Origin: Streptomyces antarcticus
GTDB lineage: Bacteria; Actinomycetota; Actinomycetes; Streptomycetales; Streptomycetaceae
DNA: 64,000 nucleotides
Direction of reading: 5' to 3'
Assembly: GCF_026627255.1 (NCBI RefSeq)
Contig: NZ_JAPNLM010000022.1
Span: 62,001 to 126,000, forward strand
A model generated the notes under the pieces. The model worked only from the letters and a program-made list of their open reading frames with translations. It made no database searches and had not been told where the DNA came from. A program made the translations under genes and the position numbers. This document shows, piece by piece, positions 58,845 to 64,000 of the stretch (position 1 is its first letter; each line of letters opens with the position of its first letter).

Positions 58845-59708
58845 ATGGGCATCGTCAGCAGTTCCAGGACCCGGCGGCGGACAAGCGTCACCGTGGCGGC
58901 CGCCGTCCTGGGCATCCTTGCCGCGGCGGGCGCCCCGGCCCTCGCGGCGACGGACGTCCCCGCCGGCCGGAACCCGGCCCAGCCCCCCGCCGGGCCCCTG
59001 GCGAAGGAACCGGCCGGGACCCCGGCGAAGGCTCCTGCCGGGACCCCGGCGAAGGCCCCCGGCGGAAACTTCGCGCAGGCCCCGGCCCCGTACGGGGTCC
59101 CGCTCGGCATCTCCCGCCTCGCCGAGGGCGCCGGCCGCTCCATAGCGATCACGATCGACGACGGCCCGGACCCCACCTGGACGCCCCAAGTCCTGCGGGT
59201 GCTCAAGGAGAACGACGTCAAGGCGACGTTCTGCATGATCGGAACGAAGGCGCGCGCGTACCCGGACCTGGTCCGCGAGGTCGCGGCTGCCGGACACCGG
59301 CTGTGCGACCACTCCGTCGATCACGACGTGACGATGGACCACAAGCCCGTCGCCTACCAGAAGCAGCAGATCCTCGACGCCAAGGACATGATCGAGAAGG
59401 CGGCGCCGGGCGTCGCCGTGGACTACTACCGCGCTCCGGGCGGAGCGTTCACGCCGGACAGCCGCGCGATAGCGGCCGCGAGCGGCATGCGGCCGCTCGG
59501 GTGGAGCGTGGATCCCAAGGACTGGAGCCGGCCGGGCCTGCCGGCCATCGTGTCCGCGGTGGAGAACGGGTTGCCCCGGCAGCCGACGGTCCTCTTCCAC
59601 GACGGCGGCGGCGACCGCAGCGAGACGGTCGCCGCGCTGAAGGAGTACCTCCCGTGGCTCACCGCCCACGGGTACACCTTCGCCTTCCCGGACCGGACCA
59701 CGCCCTGA
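58845..59708 (+). CDS. Secreted polysaccharide deacetylase (NodB domain)
   Basis: 287 residues. Signal peptide (Arg-rich start, cleavage near ALAA-TDVPAG), a Pro/Ala/Lys linker with repeats of AGTPAKAP (about 48-75), then a NodB domain: ITIDDGPDPTWT (catalytic Asp pair), HSVDH metal triad, YYRAPGGAF, WSVDPKDW and VLFHDGGGDRSETV. A CE4 enzyme that removes N-acetyl groups from chitin-like or peptidoglycan glycans outside the cell. Confidence 0.94.
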   Translation: MGIVSSSRTRRRTSVTVAAAVLGILAAAGAPALAATDVPAGRNPAQPPAGPLAKEPAGTPAKAPAGTPAKAPGGNFAQAPAPYGVPLGISRLAEGAGRSIAITIDDGPDPTWTPQVLRVLKENDVKATFCMIGTKARAYPDLVREVAAAGHRLCDHSVDHDVTMDHKPVAYQKQQILDAKDMIEKAAPGVAVDYYRAPGGAFTPDSRAIAAASGMRPLGWSVDPKDWSRPGLPAIVSAVENGLPRQPTVLFHDGGGDRSETVAALKEYLPWLTAHGYTFAFPDRTTP

Positions 59709-59720
59709 CGTCAGAGCCCG

Positions 59721-59768
59721 GCGCCCGGCCGTCCCGGCGCCCGGCCGTCCCGGCGTCCGGGCGTCCCG
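59721..59768. repeat. 16-bp tandem repeat after the deacetylase gene
   Basis: Three copies of GCGCCCGGCCGTCCCG (59721-59736, 59737-59752, and a two-mismatch copy 59753-59768), beginning 12 bases after the stop codon. Confidence 0.9.
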
Positions 59769-59786
59769 GCGCCGGGACGGAAACGA

Positions 59787-59824
59787 CAGGAGGGCCCGGA
59801 TCCGTCAGGATCCGGGCCCTCCTG
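59787..59824 (-). terminator. Terminator of the initiator tRNA, probably bidirectional
   Basis: Perfect 17-base arms (59787-59803 and 59808-59824) around GTCA, 5 bases beyond the 3' end of the tRNA. It can also stop transcripts from the deacetylase gene. Confidence 0.85.
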
Positions 59825-59829
59825 GGCAG

Positions 59830-59903
59830 TAGCGGGGACAGGATTTGAACCTGCGACCTCTGGGTTATGAGCCCAGCGAGCTACCGAGCTGCTCCACCCC
59901 GCG
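59830..59903 (-). tRNA. Initiator tRNA-Met (anticodon CAT)
   Basis: 74 nt cloverleaf, CCA not encoded. The anticodon stem-loop is CTGGG-CTCATAA-CCCAG, with the three consecutive G:C pairs typical of initiators. The T-arm contains GGTTCAAATCC. The acceptor stem is CGCGGGG/CCCCGCT with an unpaired first position (C opposite T), another initiator mark. D-arm GGAGCAGCTCGGTAGCTC. Confidence 0.95.
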
Positions 59904-59956
59904 TCGGTGAACACCACCCTACGGTACCGCGCGGCGCCCTACCGCCACCCCCCCGG

Positions 59957-61261
59957 TCAGGCCGCCGCGGTACGCGGCCCGGCCCCGGCCTCCGCCTCGC
60001 GGGCCGCCCGCCGGTTCAGCGCGTCCTCGTCGGTGTGCGCGTCGTACGAGATCAGCTTCGGCAGCAGCGCCGCCAGTACGGCCACCGACGCCACACAGGC
60101 CAGCCCGCCGCTCCAGAAGGCCGTCCGCGTGCCCGTCCAGCCCGCCATCGCCCCCGCCCGGACCTGGCCGAGCTGCGGGCCGACGCTGTACGACAGGACC
60201 TCGATGCCGGCCAGCCGACCGCGCAGCCCCTCGGGGATCGTCTGGTTCCAGATGGTGCTGCGTCCCAGCCCGCTCAGCATGTCGCCCGCGCCCGCCACCG
60301 CCAGGCACAGCAGCACCGGCCAGACCGTCGTGAACCAGCCCGCCGCCGCGACAGCCAGCCCCCACGCCGCGGCCCCGCACACCACCAGCAGCCCGTGCCG
60401 CCGTACCCGCGACACCCAGCCGCTCGTCAGACCCAGCACCAGCGAACCCACCGCGCCCGCCGCGTACATCAGGCCCAGCGCCCACACGGCGTCGAGCTCG
60501 TCCGCCAGGAACGGCAGGATCGCGTTCGGGAAGGCGAAGAACATCGCCGCCAGGTCGATGGCGTACGTCCCCAGCAGCACCGGACGGCCCCACGCGTAGC
60601 GCGCGCCCTCGGCGATCCCGCGCAGCGACGGACGCTCGGCGTCCTTCACGGGCGGCGCCGGGGCCAGCCGCACGCACAGCAGCACCGAGACGAGGAACCC
60701 GGTGACGGTGACGGCGTACGCCGAGGCGTAGCCCGCGAAGGCGACGACGAGGCCGGCCAGCGCCGGACCCGCGATCGCGCCGAACTGGTAGCGCAGCCCG
60801 TTGAGCGCGGCGGCCGCCGCCAGCTGCTCGTGCGGCACGATCCGCGCCATCAGTGAGTCCAGCGCAGGCCGCTGCAGCCCGGTCAGCGCCGACACACCGG
60901 CCGCCACCACGTACAGCGGCCACAGCAGGGGGTCCGGCAGGAGCGCGTTCACCAGCAGCACCAGCGCGAGCACCCCGAGCCCGGCCTCGGTCAGCAGGAT
61001 CAGCCGCCGCCGGTCCACGGCGTCGGCCAGCGCGCCCCCGTACAGCCCGCAGACCACCAGCGGCACCAGCTCCACTGCGCCCATCGCCCCGACCGCCAGC
61101 GGCGAGTCCGTCATGTGCTTGATCTGGAGCGGCAGCGCGATCATCGCCATGAACGAGCCGAAGAAGGTGACCGTGCCCTGGTAGAACAGCAACCGGAAGT
61201 CCCGGCCGGAACGCCAGGGTGAGAGGTCGGGCAGTACGGCGGCCCATCGGGAAGTGCTCAC
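59957..61261 (-). CDS. MFS transporter (EntS/MFS_3 type)
   Basis: 434 residues from GTG 61261. About 12 membrane segments. FRLLFYQGTVTFFGSFMAMIALPLQI opens TM1. The MFS loop 2-3 motif is GGALADAVDRRRLI, then GLQRPALDSLMARIVP and GLGRSTIWNQTIPEGLRGRLAGIEVLSYSVGPQLGQVRAG. This pattern is that of the enterobactin exporter-like group, which exports siderophores or drugs. The substrate is unknown. Divergent from the AI-2E family gene with only 15 bases between starts. Confidence 0.92.
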   Translation of the reverse strand: MSTSRWAAVLPDLSPWRSGRDFRLLFYQGTVTFFGSFMAMIALPLQIKHMTDSPLAVGAMGAVELVPLVVCGLYGGALADAVDRRRLILLTEAGLGVLALVLLVNALLPDPLLWPLYVVAAGVSALTGLQRPALDSLMARIVPHEQLAAAAALNGLRYQFGAIAGPALAGLVVAFAGYASAYAVTVTGFLVSVLLCVRLAPAPPVKDAERPSLRGIAEGARYAWGRPVLLGTYAIDLAAMFFAFPNAILPFLADELDAVWALGLMYAAGAVGSLVLGLTSGWVSRVRRHGLLVVCGAAAWGLAVAAAGWFTTVWPVLLCLAVAGAGDMLSGLGRSTIWNQTIPEGLRGRLAGIEVLSYSVGPQLGQVRAGAMAGWTGTRTAFWSGGLACVASVAVLAALLPKLISYDAHTDEDALNRRAAREAEAGAGPRTAAA

Positions 61262-61276
61262 GAGGATCCATCGTCA

Positions 61277-62431
61277 GTGGTCGCGAACACCACGGCAACG
61301 CATTTGTCCGCCCCGGACGGGCGAATCCGGCACCGGACGCGTGGCAAGGCCGCCGCACGGTGGCAGCCATGGGTCATGGCACCGGTGTCCGCGTTCCTGC
61401 GTACGGCCGCGTCCCACGCCTGGCGTCTGCTGGTCGTCGGCGCCGCCGTCTACGCGGTCTTCGCCGTGCTGGGCCGGTTCCACGAGATCGCCGTCGCGCT
61501 CTTCCTCGGCCTGGTCGTCACGGCGCTGCTCGCCGTCCCCGTCCGGTGGATGGAGCGCGTCATGCCCCGGGCGCCGGCGGTCGCCGTCTGCCTGATCGGC
61601 AGCGCGGTGCTGCTGCTCGGCGGGCTGGCGCTGGTGGGCGAGGCGGTGGCGGGAGAGAGCACCACGCTGGTGCGGGAGTTCCGCGCGGGCCTCGACAGCA
61701 TCGAGGCGTGGCTGGAGCGGCCTCCCTTCCGGCTGAACCCGGGCGCGCTGTCGGACGTACAGTCGCGCCTCGGGGAGTACCTCTCCAGTCACCGGTCCAC
61801 CCTGGTCAGTACGGCGCTCAGCGGCGCCGGGCACCTGGTGGAGGTCCTTGCCGTGGTCGCCCTCGCGCTCTTCTCCGCCGTCCTGTTCCTGCACAGCGGC
61901 GACCGCCAGTGCTCGTGGTTCTGCGCGCAGCTGCCCGACGCGTCGCGCGAGCGCGTGGGGGTCGCCGGGCGGGCGGCCTGGCGTACGTTCACCGGTTACA
62001 CCCACGGGATCGTGCTGATCGCGGCGACGAACGCCGTCCTCGTCGGGGTGGCCCTGTACTTCCTGGGGGTTCCGCTGGCCGTTCCGCTGGCGCTGCTGGA
62101 GTTCTTCGCGGCGTTCGTCCCCCTCGTCGGCTCGCCGGTGGCGCTGGCGGTCGCCGCCGTCGTCGCACTCGCCGCTAAGGGACCGGTCACCGCGGCCGTG
62201 GTGGTCGCCCTGATCGTGGTCATCGGCCAGATCGAGGGGCACCTGCTGCATCCGCTGGTGATGAGCTGGGCGGTCCGGCTGCACCCCCTGGTGGTGGCGG
62301 TCTCGGTGATCGCCGGAGCCATCGCCGCGGGAGTGGTGGGCGCGGTCGTCGCGGTTCCGCTGGTCTCGGTGACCTGGTCGGTGTACACGGCCCTGCGCGA
62401 CGCCCGCCTCGGCGCGGCCGCGGCTCCCTGA
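61277..62431 (+). CDS. AI-2E family membrane transporter
   Basis: 384 residues from GTG 61277 (GAGGA upstream); ATG 61376 is a plausible shorter start. Seven to eight membrane helices with the family pattern: LFLGLVVTALLAVPVRWMERVMPR, a soluble insert (AGLDSIEAWLERPPFRLNPG), GIVLIAATNAVLVGVALYFLGVPLAVPLALLEFFAAFVPLVGSPVA, and QIEGHLLHPLVMSWAVRLHPLVV. Members include Na+/H+ antiporter-like proteins as well as the AI-2 exporter TqsA; the substrate here is open. Confidence 0.9.
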   Translation: MVANTTATHLSAPDGRIRHRTRGKAAARWQPWVMAPVSAFLRTAASHAWRLLVVGAAVYAVFAVLGRFHEIAVALFLGLVVTALLAVPVRWMERVMPRAPAVAVCLIGSAVLLLGGLALVGEAVAGESTTLVREFRAGLDSIEAWLERPPFRLNPGALSDVQSRLGEYLSSHRSTLVSTALSGAGHLVEVLAVVALALFSAVLFLHSGDRQCSWFCAQLPDASRERVGVAGRAAWRTFTGYTHGIVLIAATNAVLVGVALYFLGVPLAVPLALLEFFAAFVPLVGSPVALAVAAVVALAAKGPVTAAVVVALIVVIGQIEGHLLHPLVMSWAVRLHPLVVAVSVIAGAIAAGVVGAVVAVPLVSVTWSVYTALRDARLGAAAAP

Positions 62432-62455
62432 CGGGCGCGTCGACCTGCGGCCCGG

Positions 62456-62535
62456 GTCACCGGCGGTACCCGTCACCCGCGGTTCCCGTCACCGGCGGTT
62501 CCCGTCACCCGAGGTTCGGGCCACCCGGGGCCCGG
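62456..62535. repeat. 16-bp tandem repeat between AI-2E and GH15 genes
   Basis: Five consecutive 16-base units of the form GTCACC(G/C)GCGGTTCCC (starts at 62456, 62472, 62488, 62504, 62520) with increasing divergence to the right. It lies between two stop codons of convergent genes. Confidence 0.9.
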
Positions 62536-62536
62536 G

Positions 62537-64000
62537 CTACCCGCGGTTCGCGGCGGTCCGGGCGAGTTCGTCGTCGAGTGCCACGGCGGCCGTGATCAGC
62601 GCGAGGTGGGTGAAGGCCTGGGGGAAGTTGCCGAGCTGCTCGCCCGTGGGGCCGATCTCCTCGGCGAACAGCCCGATGTGGTTCGCGTAGGTGAGCATCT
62701 TGTCGAAGGCGTAGCGGGCCTGCTCGATCCGCCCCGCCCGGGCGAGGGCGTAGACGTACAGGAAGCTGCACAGGGAGAACGTGCCCTCCGCCCCCTGGAG
62801 GCCGTCGGGCGAGGCGGCCGGGTCGTAGCGGTAGACGAGGCTGTCGGAGACGAGCTCGCCCTCCATCGCGTCGAGCGTGGAGAGCCACCGCGGGTCGCGC
62901 GGGGCGATGAAGCCGACCAGGGGCATCAGCAGCAGCGAGGCGTCCAGGACGTCGCTGTCGTAGTGCTGGACGAACGCCCGCCGTTCCGCGCTCCAGCCGC
63001 GGGTCATGATCTGCTCGAGCAGGGCGTCGCGCGCCGCGGTCCACCGGGCCAGGTCCGCGGGGCGGGCGTTGGCCGTGGCCTGGCGGATGCCGCGGTCGAA
63101 GGCGACCCAGCACATGAGGCGGCTGTAGGTGAAGTCCTTCCGGCCGCCGCGGGTCTCCCAGATGCCCTCGTCGGGGCGGTCCCAGTTCTCGCACAGCCAG
63201 TCCAGCACCTCCGCGCAGCGCTTCCAGGCGTCGTAGCCGATGATGTCGGCGACCTGCCCGGACTGAGCGAGGGCGTAGACGGCCTCGCCGTAGATGTCCA
63301 GCTGGAGCTGGCCGGCGGCGCCGTTGCCCGCGCGCACCGGGGCGGAGGCGCGCCATCCCTCGAGGTGGTCGAGGACCTCCTCGTGCAGGTACGGGTCCCC
63401 GTCGACGCGGTACATGATCTGAAGGGGCTCACCGTTGGGCGCGCGGCCCTCCTGGAGGCGGTGCCCGAGCCAGTCGCGGAAGGCGTTCGCCTCCTGCGTG
63501 AACCCGAGGTCCCGCATGGCGCGCACCGAGAGGGAGGCGTCGCGGACCCAGGTGTAGCGGTAGTCCCAGTTGCGCTCCCCGCCCTCCTGTTCGGGCAGGC
63601 CCGTGGTGGCGGCGGCGATCGGGGCGCCGGTGGGGGCGTACGTGAGGAGCTTGAGGGTGATCGCGGACCGGTTGACCATCTCCTGCCACCGGCCCCGGTA
63701 GCGGCAGCGTTCGATCCAGTCGTGCCAGAAGCGGCGCGCGCCGGTGAACTGCTCCACCATGTCGGCCATGGTCACCGGCGGCGGGGCCGCGCCGCCGGCG
63801 TCGCAGACCGTCAGCACCACGGCCGCGTGCTCACCCGCCTCCAGAGCGACGCGGGCGCGCACGTCCCGGCCGTCGGCCTCCAGCGACAGGGCGCCGACCG
63901 CTTGGAGGTGCGCGGTGATGCCGGGCCCCTCGAAGCGCGCGGTGGCCCCGTCCGAGGCCAGGGCGTGCGGGAGCCGTCCGTAGTCGAAGCGGGGGCGGCA
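62537..64000 (-). CDS. GH15 family glycoside hydrolase (trehalase/glucoamylase-like), 5' end beyond the window
   Basis: The visible 487 codons cover the end of an N-terminal beta domain (PRFDYGRLPHALASDG...) and the (alpha/alpha)6 barrel: NRSAITLKLLTYAPTGAPIAAATTGLPE, NWDYRYTWVRDAS, LQLDIYGEAVYAL, and GLFAEEIGPTGEQLGNFPQAFTHLALI. The EE in the last motif is where the catalytic base lies. In actinobacteria many such proteins are GH15 trehalases. The gene starts beyond position 64000. The stop TAG is at 62537-62539. Confidence 0.92.
   Translation of the reverse strand, partial: CRPRFDYGRLPHALASDGATARFEGPGITAHLQAVGALSLEADGRDVRARVALEAGEHAAVVLTVCDAGGAAPPPVTMADMVEQFTGARRFWHDWIERCRYRGRWQEMVNRSAITLKLLTYAPTGAPIAAATTGLPEQEGGERNWDYRYTWVRDASLSVRAMRDLGFTQEANAFRDWLGHRLQEGRAPNGEPLQIMYRVDGDPYLHEEVLDHLEGWRASAPVRAGNGAAGQLQLDIYGEAVYALAQSGQVADIIGYDAWKRCAEVLDWLCENWDRPDEGIWETRGGRKDFTYSRLMCWVAFDRGIRQATANARPADLARWTAARDALLEQIMTRGWSAERRAFVQHYDSDVLDASLLLMPLVGFIAPRDPRWLSTLDAMEGELVSDSLVYRYDPAASPDGLQGAEGTFSLCSFLYVYALARAGRIEQARYAFDKMLTYANHIGLFAEEIGPTGEQLGNFPQAFTHLALITAAVALDDELARTAANRG

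Noticed and set aside
59711..59917. A 68-codon frame containing RWAHNPEVAGSNPVPATA.
   Set aside because: It is a reading of the initiator tRNA and its terminator, a well-known artefact.
62456..62535. Regular 16-base units suggestive of a CRISPR array.
   Set aside because: Units are contiguous with no unique spacers and drift in sequence; there are no cas genes.
1..64000. Mobile elements, prophage, integrases or IS ends.
   Set aside because: No transposase, integrase or phage structural motif and no long terminal inverted repeats flanking genes were seen.

Overview
The window is chromosomal DNA from a Streptomyces-type actinobacterium. It has very high GC content, many GTG starts, frequent 4-base GTGA/ATGA start-stop overlaps, almost no TTA codons, a conservon with a P450, PP2C/STAS/anti-sigma partner-switch genes, and many secreted or lipoprotein genes. 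Function calls rest on motifs read by eye; no database search was run. I see no IS element, integrase, CRISPR array or rRNA. The only RNA gene found is an initiator tRNA at 59830-59903.

Region 1 (1-10 kb). A SAM methyltransferase and a class I terpene cyclase form an operon whose first gene starts inside the stop of a gene cut by the window edge. The methyltransferase carries a TTA (bldA-type) codon at codon 10. Convergent to it is a complete conservon (cvnA-B-C-D) ending in a P450 whose K-helix ExxR motif is replaced by EQVLW. A kinase/response-regulator pair follows, with a divergent membrane-anchored PepSY-like protein.

Region 2 (10-28 kb). Small membrane and secreted proteins, DoxX, a DsbA-like lipoprotein, NadE, a methyltransferase, a lone CBM48 protein and a STAS protein come first. 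Then follow a sigma factor coupled to an unusual IclR-C-terminal regulator, a secreted cutinase/PET-hydrolase-type enzyme, a large LAL/LuxR regulator with a second TTA codon, PucR and ArsR regulators, an APH-fold kinase, and a tandem pair of four-cysteine secreted proteins.

Region 3 (28-36 kb). A long-form GAPDH, an epoxide-hydrolase-like enzyme, and a GntR/HutC regulator divergent from a cytoplasmic GH20 and a secreted CBM3-like/GH16 protein, with clustered TGGTCA/TGACCA half-sites between them.

Region 4 (36-59 kb) is rich in stress signalling. It holds a MarR/PP2C divergent pair, a response-regulator-PP2C/CHASE3 kinase/response regulator/STAS/HATPase operon, a PAP2-diacylglycerol-kinase fusion with YihY and a second PAP2 protein, and a PAS-GAF-PP2C phosphatase. 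YbdK, two PRC-barrel paralogues, CsbD, a membrane Mrr-like nuclease, PPK2 (behind a good sigma-B-type promoter), DinB and DUF4404 follow, then an RsbW-like kinase next to a sigma-B/F-type factor. The parts are those of a sigma-B-like partner-switching network and its likely target genes.

Region 5 (59-64 kb). A polysaccharide deacetylase, the initiator tRNA with a strong terminator, an MFS exporter, an AI-2E family membrane protein, and a GH15 enzyme that runs off the right edge.

Across the window, short GC-rich tandem repeats, several with a 16-bp unit, sit just after stop codons. Long perfect hairpins terminate many of the genes.
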